DNA of 20,701 bases from an uncultured Bacteroidales bacterium (GTDB taxonomy: Bacteria > Bacteroidota > Bacteroidia > Bacteroidales > P3): contig CALDHX010000061.1 in assembly GCA_937901525.1 (NCBI GenBank), forward strand, positions 1 to 20,701, read 5' to 3'. The notes beneath the pieces were generated by a model, which saw only the letters and a program-made list of their open reading frames with translations, had not been told where the DNA came from and did not search any database. Both the position numbers and the translations under genes were made by a program. This document shows positions 14,456 to 20,701 of the stretch, piece after piece. Every line of letters starts with the position of its first letter. Positions within the stretch are counted from its first letter, which is position 1.

Positions 14456-15048
14456 AATAATGAATCTATAAATTCAGGTAATTCTGTTAAAGGTCTAAAA
14501 CCTTGTTCTTCCATATTATTTGAAAGAGTAATCAATTCAAAGTAAGAAAGAAGGGTTGCACACTCATACTCTCCTATCATTTCCTCTATTAGAGAATAAA
14601 CCGCAACAAGCAAATCTTCATCTTCGGTTGCGTTTTCATCTAAGGCTATTTGCAATCCTAATTGTTGTTCATCTTCTGCATTTTCCATTGGCATAAACCA
14701 CATATTTTTACTATTAAGATGATAATTGCCAAAGGTGATTTTAACATTTGGACCTTTACCTTGTTTGAAAGCTACTATATCCCAAAAATCTAAAACAGGA
14801 GATTGTTCATAGAGATTTATCAAATCCTCAAAATAATCAACATCTCCATCTGCTGTAAGGGTTAATTTTCTACCATTTGTTCCTAATTTACCAATTTCCA
14901 ATGACAATCCTTCTGAGTATTGCTTCAAATCCTCATCAACAGATGTTAAGATTTCTTCTTGCTCTTCTTTATTTAAAGAATCCAAATCCATTAATCTTTC
15001 GCTTTTTTCTTGAAAGCGTTTCCAAAATTCTTCTATTGTTATTTTCAT
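14452..15048 (-). CDS. conserved-looking hypothetical protein, co-transcribed with murB
   Basis: A 198-residue soluble acidic protein without signal peptide or transmembrane segment, so probably cytoplasmic. The N-terminus (KITIEEFWKRFQEKSERLMDL) and the following KLTLTADGDVDYFEDLINLYEQSPVLDFWDIVAF look like an uncharacterised family seen in Bacteroidota and other bacteria. I cannot give it a name or function. The C-terminal half is mostly helical (DLLVAVYSLIEEMIGEYECATLLSYFELI) and ends in GFRPLTELPEFIDSLF. It starts 14 bases after the murB stop on the same strand, so the two are very likely one transcript. Its stop codon overlaps the stop of the convergent GT-C/TPR gene (bases 14452-14455 shared). 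The length is self-consistent and there is no sign of truncation. Confidence 0.8.
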   Translation of the reverse strand: MKITIEEFWKRFQEKSERLMDLDSLNKEEQEEILTSVDEDLKQYSEGLSLEIGKLGTNGRKLTLTADGDVDYFEDLINLYEQSPVLDFWDIVAFKQGKGPNVKITFGNYHLNSKNMWFMPMENAEDEQQLGLQIALDENATEDEDLLVAVYSLIEEMIGEYECATLLSYFELITLSNNMEEQGFRPLTELPEFIDSLF

Positions 15049-15062
15049 TTTACTATAATATT

Positions 15063-16061
15063 TTATTCAACTAAATGAGCTTCTATTTCAAGTCTTACTC
15101 CAAATTTTTCATTTACTTTTTCTTTTACCAAATTCGCCAAATTCAACACATCTTCTCCCCTTGCACCACCATAATTCACCATAACTAAGGCTTGTTTTGC
15201 GTGCATTCCAACACAATTATAGCGTTCACCCTTAAATCCACATTGTTCTATCAACCAAGCTGCTGATAATTTGATGGTATCCTCCTGAGAAAAACTAACT
15301 ATTTGAGGGAATTTCTCTTGCAATTCAATAAATTTTTCTTGACTTATTGTAGGATTTTTAAAGAAAGAGCCAGCATTACCCAATATTTGAGGATCTGGCA
15401 ATTTTGAATTACGTATCTTAGTTACTATATCACACATTTTTATCGGCGTGATAGGATTTATCTTATTTTCTTCCACATAAGACTTTATCGCTGCATAGTC
15501 TAACTTTGGTTGATATTGCCTATCCAATAAGAAAACAACCTTATAAATCAATTCTTCTTTGTGTGAGGTTTTCCAACGCGAATATCTATAACCAAATTCA
15601 CAATCCCTATTCATAATTCTATAATTATCGGAAGTTTTCATATTATGAACCTCTACCCAAAGTATGCGATCGGCAACTTGCATTCCGTATGCACCAATAT
15701 TTTGCACAGGAGAAGCACCTACCTGTCCTGGAATTGCTGCAAGATTTTCCAATCCAGAGTAATTATTTTCACAAGTCCAACGAACAAAATCTGCCCAATT
15801 CTCACCAGCACTTACCTCTATTGCAACAGAATCAACTTCCTGAGAAATTATTTTTTTACCCAAATTCCCAATCTTTAAAATACTTCCTTCAAATCTATCT
15901 GAAAGAAAAACAGTATTGCTACCTCCTCCAAGAATATAAAGCTTCTCTGCACTTGCAAACGCCTTATCTACTTTTTCAAAATCATTTTCAGAATTAAACT
16001 CAACAAACTCTTTTGCTGTGCAATCAATTCCAAATGTATTTAGAGTTTTAAGATTTTTCAT
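15063..16061 (-). CDS. murB: UDP-N-acetylenolpyruvoylglucosamine reductase MurB
   Basis: A 332-residue flavoprotein that makes UDP-N-acetylmuramate from UDP-GlcNAc-enolpyruvate with NADPH, the second committed step of peptidoglycan synthesis in the cytoplasm. The FAD-binding region shows LYILGGGSNTVFLSDRFEG (41-59) and AAIPGQVGASPVQNIGAYGMQV (108-129). GYRYSRWK (157-164) supplies the conserved Arg159. GNAGSFFKNP (228-237) supplies catalytic Ser232. LSAAWLIEQCGFKGERY (265-281) and LEIEAHLVE at the end supply the final acid Glu327. Length and the insertion pattern match the E. coli-like type I form. The ATG at 16061 opens into KTLNTFGIDC, the usual MurB N-terminus. It has its own promoter and is followed by the hypothetical gene. 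Confidence 0.96.
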   Translation of the reverse strand: MKNLKTLNTFGIDCTAKEFVEFNSENDFEKVDKAFASAEKLYILGGGSNTVFLSDRFEGSILKIGNLGKKIISQEVDSVAIEVSAGENWADFVRWTCENNYSGLENLAAIPGQVGASPVQNIGAYGMQVADRILWVEVHNMKTSDNYRIMNRDCEFGYRYSRWKTSHKEELIYKVVFLLDRQYQPKLDYAAIKSYVEENKINPITPIKMCDIVTKIRNSKLPDPQILGNAGSFFKNPTISQEKFIELQEKFPQIVSFSQEDTIKLSAAWLIEQCGFKGERYNCVGMHAKQALVMVNYGGARGEDVLNLANLVKEKVNEKFGVRLEIEAHLVE

Positions 16062-16087
16062 TGATGTTTTTATTTAGTTACGCTTTA

Positions 16088-16095
16088 CAAATATA
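16088..16095 (-). promoter_or_regulatory. -7 element of murB
   Basis: On the minus strand TATATTTG (16095 to 16088) matches TAnnTTTG exactly and lies 26 bases before the murB ATG. I see no TTTG at the normal upstream spacing. Confidence 0.6.
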
Positions 16096-16136
16096 GGCAA
16101 AAAAAATAGTATTTTGTCATATTTTCAAGAAAAAAC

Positions 16137-16167
16137 TTTCATAATTGAAAGATAAATTTTATTTTTG
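16137..16167 (+). promoter_or_regulatory. promoter of the hydrolase-MATE-M23 unit
   Basis: TTTC at 16137-16140 (one base from TTTG), a 19-base spacer and TATTTTTG at 16160-16167, an exact TAnnTTTG. The ATG at 16198 is 30 bases downstream. It is divergent from the murB promoter, with 64 bases between the two -7 elements. Confidence 0.6.
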
Positions 16168-16197
16168 CAGATATTAACACTCTTAAAAAGAAAGAAA

Positions 16198-17007
16198 ATG
16201 ATACACCATACTTTGGAATTTAAAGGCACAAACCTTCATTATCAAGACGAAGGTAATGGCGACATTGTTTTAGTTTTGATTCACGGATTTATGACCGATT
16301 TAAGAGTATGGTCTTCTTACGTTTTCTCTTACATGAGAGACATTAGAGTTGTTACAATTGACCTTTTAGGACACGGACATAGCGGTTGGCTTGAAGATAC
16401 TCCGAGTACAATGGAACTTCAAGCAGAAGCAGTAAAAGAAGTCTTAGATTACTTAGGAATAAACGAGTGTGTTATGGTAGGACACTCAATGGGAGGATAC
16501 GTAAGCTTAGCATTTGCAGAAGCTTATCCTCAATACATAAAAGGACTATGCCTTCTTCACTCTCATGCCTTAGCAGATGGAAACAATGTCAAGGAAAAAA
16601 GACAACAAACCTGTGAAATAATCAATAAAAACAGAGCAAGTTTCATAATTAACTTTATTCCAAATCTATTTGCACCTGCAAGCAGAGACAAATACTATTA
16701 CGAAATAAAAGATTTACAAGACTCTGCCCTTGATTCAAAAGCTGACGGTTTAATTTTAGCACAAAAAGGAATTGCAACTCGCACTTCAAAGATAGAATTA
16801 CTAAAAACATTAAACGCTCCTATTTTATTCATAATAGGAAAACAAGACCCAAGAATTTCTTTTGATATGGCTATTGCACAAGCATCATTGCCTAAACATT
16901 CCGAAGTATTGATTTTGGAAAATGTTGGACACATGGGACACATAGAAGCAAGAGACATTATCAAACAACGCTTATTATCCTTTACTTACTCTTGTTTTGC
17001 TTTTTAA
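16198..17007 (+). CDS. alpha/beta-hydrolase fold enzyme, substrate unknown
   Basis: A 269-residue soluble enzyme. I use the ATG at 16198. The frame is open 11 codons further to a TTG at 16165, but that codon lies inside the promoter -7 element. The fold signatures are complete: HGFMTD (29-34) for the oxyanion hole, IDLLGHGHSG (54-63), the nucleophile elbow GHSMGG with Ser97, IIGKQDPRI with Asp217 and NVGHMGHIE with His245 as the acid and base. A cap region lies at about 120-195. This is the large esterase/lipase/hydrolase family, and the substrate cannot be read from the sequence. No signal peptide, so cytoplasmic. It is 6 bases from the MATE-M23 frame and so co-transcribed, but no functional link is evident. 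Confidence 0.88.
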   Translation: MIHHTLEFKGTNLHYQDEGNGDIVLVLIHGFMTDLRVWSSYVFSYMRDIRVVTIDLLGHGHSGWLEDTPSTMELQAEAVKEVLDYLGINECVMVGHSMGGYVSLAFAEAYPQYIKGLCLLHSHALADGNNVKEKRQQTCEIINKNRASFIINFIPNLFAPASRDKYYYEIKDLQDSALDSKADGLILAQKGIATRTSKIELLKTLNAPILFIIGKQDPRISFDMAIAQASLPKHSEVLILENVGHMGHIEARDIIKQRLLSFTYSCFAF

Positions 17008-17013
17008 ATCAGA

Positions 17014-20000
17014 ATGAGAGATTTCACCAAAGGTAATATTGGGCAAAGTATTTTCATTTTTAGTCTCCCCCTTATCTTGGGGAATCTGTTTTTACAGCTA
17101 TATAATTTTGTAAACAGCGTACTTGTCGGGCATTTTCTCGGCGATGTAGCCTTAGCCGCCGTAGGAACAGTTTATCCTATCGTATTTTTTCTAATTTCTT
17201 TAATAATAGGAATCGGTTCAGGTGCGAGTGTAGTTGTCTCACACTTCTTTGGAGCAAAACAATACAACAAAATCCCCTTAGCAATCAGCACTTTCTATAT
17301 ATTTTTCATAATCTTAGGTTTATTTATTTGCTTTATCAGCATAGTTTTTGCACAACAAATATTCTCACTCCTACAACTCGAAGAAGAAATTGCCCATTTA
17401 GCCGTTTCTTATATGAGAATATATATGATAGGAATGTTTTTCTCCTTTTGTTTCAATAGTGCAGTAAGCCTTTTAAGAGGATTAGGAGACAGCAAAACAC
17501 AACTCTATTATCTAATTGCAGCAAACATTCTCAATGGCATTTTATCCTACATATTTCTTGCTGTAATGAAATGGGATTTAAACTCAACAGCTTGGGCAAC
17601 CGTCATTTCACAAGCAGCAGCCTTTTTTACTTTATTTTTTCATCTACAAAAAACTAATCCCTACATAAAAATAAAAAAAGCAGACAAATACTTTGACAAA
17701 TCAATACTAAAAGAAATTGTAAAAATAGGCTTTCCAACAGGCATTCAACAATCAGTAATTGCCCTATCTCAAATATTAATCATAGGAATTGTTGCAATGT
17801 TTGGATCAAATGCAATAACAGCCTACTCAGCAGCTTCAAGAATAGAATCTATAGCTTTATTAATCATATTAAACTTCTCCTCTGCCCTATCATCATTCGT
17901 AGGACAAAATTACGGAGCAGGTCTTTCACTAAGAGTAAAAAAGTCTTTAACCTCCTCCTTACAAATAATAGGAATAATAAGCATTATTACAATGATTGTT
18001 TTTTGCTTTTTAGGAAGAAATATCATGAATCTATTTTCTCAAACCACAGAAGTAATAGAAATAGGCTATCAATACTTAGTAATTATGGGCTTATTCTGGA
18101 TTACACTTGGAGCAATGAATATCTTTCAATCCTTTTTCAGAGGATTAGGCGACACCTTTATCCCTATGCTTATAAGTATTCTTTCTCTATGGATAATAAG
18201 AATACCAATATCTTATTTACTTTCATTTAAATATTCAACAACAGGAATTTGGATTGGTGCACCTATTTCATGGATTATCGCAATGATAGCTTACATTATT
18301 TATTATTATCGTTCTAAACGTATGAAAAATATCTTAAAAACCCTAAGCCTAATTCTAATCTTAGGCATTCCCTGCTCCTTAAAAGCTCAAAATTCATTAA
18401 ACTTCTTATCCCCAATGAACATTCCATTATCATCTTCGGGACATTTTGGAGAATTGCGTTCCAATCACTTCCATTCAGGAATAGATTTAAGAACAAACGC
18501 AGTTACAGGACAAGCCGTAATTTGCCCATTCGATGGAGAAGTATCAAGAATCAAAGTACAAGTTTACGGAGGAGGCAAAAACCTCTACATAGACCACACA
18601 AACGGTTACACAACCGTATATATGCACTTAGAAAACTATTATGGAGAAATAGCAAAATATGTAAAAGCACATCAATACAAAATACAATCCTACGCTTTTG
18701 ACCTAAACGTTCCAAAAGGAAAACTAAAACTAAAAAAAGGCGATACAATAGCCCTATCAGGCAACACAGGCTCCTCCGGCGGACCGCATCTTCATTACGA
18801 AATACGAAACACAGCAAGCCAAAAAACAATAAATCCCGTTCTCTTAGGCTTAAATCTTAAAGACAACACACCACCTACACTATATTCCCTAAGAATAATA
18901 CCAAATAATCCACAATCCACAATCAAAGGAGAAAACAAAGAAATATACTTTAACACAAAAAACAATTGGAAAAATAACGATACAATAAAAGTAGAAGGCG
19001 ATTTCTATATTTGTTTTGAAGCATACGATCGCTCAAATGGTAGCACCGAAAAAAACGGTGTTTACGATTCAAAACTATTTGTTGATGAAAAAATGATTTT
19101 TCATTACAACAACAAATCATTCTATTTCACCGAACAAAGATATGCAAACGCAATAATAGATTACGCATACCTTAAAACAAAAGGCAAAAGAATGCTAAAA
19201 ACAAAACAAATGCCCGGTTGCAAATTCTCCAACGTTACATACGCCAACAAAGGAATAATCAGCGTAAAAAACAACGAAACGAAGAAAATTACAATAGTTT
19301 TAGAAGACGAAAAAAAGAACAAAAACACATATACATTCTTTTTGAAATCCGATGGAAATAAAGCACAACTCGCAACAAATAACGAAAAACAAAAAGGCAT
19401 AAAACACATTCCTTTCGCCAAAGGATTAACCTTCAACACAAACGATTTAAGTCAAATTTCCATTCCTGCAAACGCCCTTTACGAAGACTTAGACCTACAA
19501 TACTCCTACTCACAAGGAAAATATGGCTGCATACATCAAATAGGCAACAACACCGTACCCTTACACAAAAAAATCACAATGAAACTCCGTTACAACAAAG
19601 ACCTAACCAATAAAAACAAAGCCCTAATCGTAAGAATAAGCGACAAAGGAGGCAAAACATCTATCGGAGGCAAAGCAGAAGGCGATTACATAGTAGCAAG
19701 CACCTTCGATTTAGGACGATACACAATAGAAATCGACACAACAGCACCAAAAATCACCCCTAAAAACTTCAAAGACAAACAAAAACTAAACCCAAAACAA
19801 AAATTCATTCAAATAAAAATAACAGACAACCTTGCAGGCATAAGAAACGTAAACGCCTACCTTAACGACAAATGGCATTTAATGGAATATGACGGCAAAA
19901 CCTCCACAATATTCTGCCCCGTAAGCGAAATTCCAAAAGGCGAAAACAAATTAAAAATCATCGCAACAGACGAAAAAAACAACAAAACAACAACAACATT

Positions 20001-20016
20001 TACCATTGTAAAATAA
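17014..20016 (+). CDS. in-frame fusion: MATE-family exporter + M23 (LytM-type) peptidase
   Basis: One open frame of 1000 codons. Residues 1-436 are a full-length MATE transporter with about 12 helices: FTKGNIGQSIFIFSLPLILG at the start, QLYNFVNSVLVGHFLG, the half-repeat GFPTGIQQSVIALSQ, and RGLGDTFIPM. MATE proteins exchange H+ or Na+ for drugs, metabolites or lipid carriers. Residues 437-459 (MKNILKTLSLILILGIPCSLKAQ) look exactly like a free signal peptide. Residues 460-1000 are a Bacteroidota M23 metallopeptidase with zinc ligands His487 and Asp491 (HFHSGID) and His594 (PHLHYE), plus His592 and His538, then beta domains. All catalytic positions are kept, so it should cut peptidoglycan cross-links. 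With cytoplasmic MATE ends, the extra segment would place the peptidase in the periplasm. Alternatives are an internal start at 18322 giving a separate 564-residue peptidase, or a sequencing indel hiding a stop (TAA out of frame at 18315). Confidence 0.85.
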   Translation: MRDFTKGNIGQSIFIFSLPLILGNLFLQLYNFVNSVLVGHFLGDVALAAVGTVYPIVFFLISLIIGIGSGASVVVSHFFGAKQYNKIPLAISTFYIFFIILGLFICFISIVFAQQIFSLLQLEEEIAHLAVSYMRIYMIGMFFSFCFNSAVSLLRGLGDSKTQLYYLIAANILNGILSYIFLAVMKWDLNSTAWATVISQAAAFFTLFFHLQKTNPYIKIKKADKYFDKSILKEIVKIGFPTGIQQSVIALSQILIIGIVAMFGSNAITAYSAASRIESIALLIILNFSSALSSFVGQNYGAGLSLRVKKSLTSSLQIIGIISIITMIVFCFLGRNIMNLFSQTTEVIEIGYQYLVIMGLFWITLGAMNIFQSFFRGLGDTFIPMLISILSLWIIRIPISYLLSFKYSTTGIWIGAPISWIIAMIAYIIYYYRSKRMKNILKTLSLILILGIPCSLKAQNSLNFLSPMNIPLSSSGHFGELRSNHFHSGIDLRTNAVTGQAVICPFDGEVSRIKVQVYGGGKNLYIDHTNGYTTVYMHLENYYGEIAKYVKAHQYKIQSYAFDLNVPKGKLKLKKGDTIALSGNTGSSGGPHLHYEIRNTASQKTINPVLLGLNLKDNTPPTLYSLRIIPNNPQSTIKGENKEIYFNTKNNWKNNDTIKVEGDFYICFEAYDRSNGSTEKNGVYDSKLFVDEKMIFHYNNKSFYFTEQRYANAIIDYAYLKTKGKRMLKTKQMPGCKFSNVTYANKGIISVKNNETKKITIVLEDEKKNKNTYTFFLKSDGNKAQLATNNEKQKGIKHIPFAKGLTFNTNDLSQISIPANALYEDLDLQYSYSQGKYGCIHQIGNNTVPLHKKITMKLRYNKDLTNKNKALIVRISDKGGKTSIGGKAEGDYIVASTFDLGRYTIEIDTTAPKITPKNFKDKQKLNPKQKFIQIKITDNLAGIRNVNAYLNDKWHLMEYDGKTSTIFCPVSEIPKGENKLKIIATDEKNNKTTTTFTIVK
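18322..18324 (+). other. internal ATG, possible separate start of the M23 peptidase
   Basis: This in-frame ATG begins a segment with every property of a cleavable signal peptide (two Lys, Leu/Ile core, SLKAQ end). A TAA in another frame sits at 18315-18317, 4 bases before it, as if a MATE stop had once stood there. No TAnnTTTG promoter lies just upstream. Confidence 0.5.
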
Positions 20017-20041
20017 TAGAAAAAAAATCCTTTGAAAAAAT

Positions 20042-20085
20042 AAAAAAAATCAAAGAAAAAAATAATTTTTTCTTTGATTTTTTTT
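20042..20085. terminator. perfect 20-bp A/T-rich inverted repeat, likely terminator
   Basis: The left arm 20042-20061 (A8-TCAAAG-A6) pairs without mismatch with the right arm 20066-20085 around a 4-base loop. The right arm ends in eight T, so it can terminate the MATE-M23 transcript, and by symmetry it can also terminate leftward transcription. Only four of the 40 paired bases are G or C. Confidence 0.65.
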
Positions 20086-20106
20086 AGAAAACCTTTGATT
20101 TTTTTT
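20042..20106. repeat. three copies of a 14-base A/T-rich unit
   Basis: CTTTGATTTTTTTT occurs at 20072-20085 and again at 20093-20106, and its exact reverse complement lies at 20042-20055. Two copies form the outer parts of the terminator hairpin; the third is an extra direct copy just before the end of the antirepressor-like remnant. Confidence 0.7.
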
Positions 20107-20112
20107 GAAACT

Positions 20113-20379
20113 TTATTTCTTTTCTGGTTTTGGTCCTCTTGGACGTTCTGGCTTTCTTTGTGGTTCTAACTTCAAATAATCTTTTGCATTTAAAGAAGAT
20201 ACAACAGGTTTACCTGTTTCTTCCTCTAATCTCAATCGAGCTTCACGTGCAATATTTCCTCCTCTTTGTGCAACATTTTTATGTTCCATAAAACTTGAAG
20301 GATTAGTGGTTTCAGAAATTTCTTTTGTTGATTTATTTAACTCGGTTTGACAAATTATAATCCAAAATTTTGAATCGTA
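20113..20379 (-). pseudogene. C-terminal remnant resembling Bro-N/phage antirepressor-type proteins
   Basis: An open stretch of 88 codons on the minus strand without a proper start, bounded upstream by a stop. It reads ELNKSTKEISETTNPSS, FMEHKNVAQRGGNIAREAR, LRLEEETGKPVVSSLNAKDYL, then a basic Pro-rich end (PERPRGPKPEKK). The central pattern (HKNVAxxGGxIAxxAR..lEExTGKPVVssxNAK) resembles the C-terminal tail of Bro-N-domain and DinD-like proteins from Bacteroidota genomes and prophages; this is recognition by eye. The N-terminal Bro/KilA-type domain is absent. The only internal Met would give a 58-residue protein from 20289. A second frame (20423-20355, starting MQSVYGKYYKT) ends by a stop, so a frameshift may be involved. 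It is most likely a decayed gene end left by a recombination event. Confidence 0.5.
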
Positions 20380-20526
20380 TTAACAACATCTGTTTTGTAA
20401 TATTTACCATAAACAGATTGCATTCTCAGTTGGTTACAAATTGTAACCAACTCTTTTTTTTTGTATTTTTGTTCTTATAAAGAACATTATTTTAAGCATA
20501 ATAAAACTATTATAAAAGAAAAATTG
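20380..20526. other. gene-free stretch before the ATPase gene
   Basis: Apart from a 22-codon minus-strand frame at its left end (20423-20355) and the hairpin at 20428-20462, I see no coding signal here. The sequence becomes strongly A/T-rich up to the ATPase promoter. Confidence 0.5.
20428..20462 (+). terminator. orphan hairpin with T-tract, or palindromic operator
   Basis: AGTTGGTTACAA (20428-20439) and TTGTAACCAACT (20441-20452) form a perfect palindrome around one base. Folded as RNA it is a 10-bp stem with loop AAATT, followed by C and nine T (20454-20462), a textbook plus-strand terminator. No intact plus-strand gene ends before it. The inner GGTTACAAATTGTAACC could instead be an operator for the downstream gene. 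Confidence 0.6.
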
Positions 20527-20534
20527 TATCTTTG
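20527..20534 (+). promoter_or_regulatory. -7 element of the ATPase gene
   Basis: TATCTTTG at 20527-20534 matches TAnnTTTG exactly and is 30 bases before the ATG at 20565. No TTTG at 19-20 bases upstream. Confidence 0.6.
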
Positions 20535-20564
20535 CAAATTACAATTAAGAAATATATTCATAAA

Positions 20565-20701
20565 ATGAAAATAAAAGTATCTAATCTTGGAGCAATAAAA
20601 GAAGGAACAATAGATTTAACAAAAAGAATAAATCTATTTTGTGGGCATAATGGAACAGGTAAAACTTATTTAGCTTACATAATCTATGGGCTCCTAATGA
20701 G
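20565..20701 (+). CDS. AAA/SMC-like ATPase, N-terminal fragment cut by the window edge
   Basis: The frame is open from the ATG at 20565 to the end of the window, 45 complete codons. It reads MKIKVSNLGAIKEGTIDL, then INLFCGHNGTGKTYLAY. The pattern of a short beta strand, an IKEG/GxI turn, an acidic or polar strand, then a Walker A motif GHNGTGKT with LF.G before it is typical of RecF/SMC-like ABC-ATPase heads (AAA_15, AAA_23, OLD-type). Such ATPases are frequent in DNA repair and in defence systems with a nuclease or effector partner in the following gene. The rest of this protein and its partners lie outside the window, so no system can be named. A phage-type remnant and orphan terminator next to it suggest an accessory locus. 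The start follows a good -7 element. Confidence 0.8.
   Translation, partial: MKIKVSNLGAIKEGTIDLTKRINLFCGHNGTGKTYLAYIIYGLLM

Noticed and set aside
15645..15997. Plus-strand frames of 77 and 102 codons opposite murB
   Set aside because: They are shadow frames of murB; the murB motifs on the minus strand are unambiguous.
16165..16197. TTG start for the alpha/beta hydrolase
   Set aside because: The TTG is part of the -7 box TATTTTTG; the ATG at 16198 begins the conserved fold.
18551..19439. Minus-strand frames of 92 codons each opposite the M23 region
   Set aside because: They arise from the low-complexity A/C-rich coding strand and look like Phe/Leu/Cys-rich mirror translations.
20017..20112. 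CRISPR-like repeat array
   Set aside because: Only three copies of a 14-base low-complexity unit, two of them inverted to form a hairpin, without regular spacers.

Overview
The window looks like chromosomal DNA from a low-GC member of the Bacteroidota, probably Bacteroidales-like. Three lines of evidence support this. Three proteins end in type IX secretion (T9SS) sorting domains: two type A and one type B (CHU_C). Most transcription units are preceded by the Bacteroidota -7 element TAnnTTTG, sometimes with TTTG or TTG 18-20 bases upstream, and strong Shine-Dalgarno sequences are lacking. The gene content (M1 peptidase with a sorting tail, DUF4369/TlpA-like proteins, the Bacteroidota type of M23 peptidase) fits the same group. 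Nothing identifies the species.

Layout. 118-1269 (+) is a secreted T9SS cargo protein of unknown function. It converges on a four-gene minus-strand unit (6257 down to 1288): smpB, a duplicated thioredoxin-fold exported protein that has lost both active-site CxxC motifs, a YitT-family membrane protein, and an oligopeptide-binding lipoprotein. At 6458-6530 (+) there is a tRNA-Lys(UUU) with its own promoter and terminator. It is followed by a T9SS-exported M1-type metallopeptidase (6620-8923) and by an ECF sigma factor overlapping a probable membrane-bound anti-sigma protein with a type B sorting tail (8982-10378). A very acidic small protein (10500-10907) shares a terminator hairpin with a convergent O-antigen-ligase-like gene (12161-10920). 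Divergent from the ligase is a GT-C-type membrane glycosyltransferase fused to TPRs (12290-14455). Next come murB with a small conserved hypothetical (16061-14452, -). Divergent from murB is an alpha/beta hydrolase followed 6 bases later by one 1000-codon frame that joins a complete MATE transporter to a complete M23 peptidase (17014-20016).

The last 600 bases are accessory in character: A/T-rich inverted repeats, a remnant resembling the tail of Bro-N/antirepressor-type phage proteins (-), an orphan hairpin with a T-tract, and the first 45 codons of an AAA/SMC-like ATPase cut by the window edge.

Most of the window is envelope and secretion biology: peptidoglycan synthesis (MurB) and hydrolysis (M23), surface glycan assembly (ligase and GT-C enzyme), T9SS cargo, and a sigma/anti-sigma pair probably sensing the envelope. 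The observations most worth checking are the MATE-M23 fusion, the Cys-less tandem thioredoxin protein, the anti-sigma protein carrying a secretion tail, and the right-edge accessory/defence-like boundary. I saw no CRISPR array, complete insertion sequence or rRNA, and no single clearly new multi-gene system.
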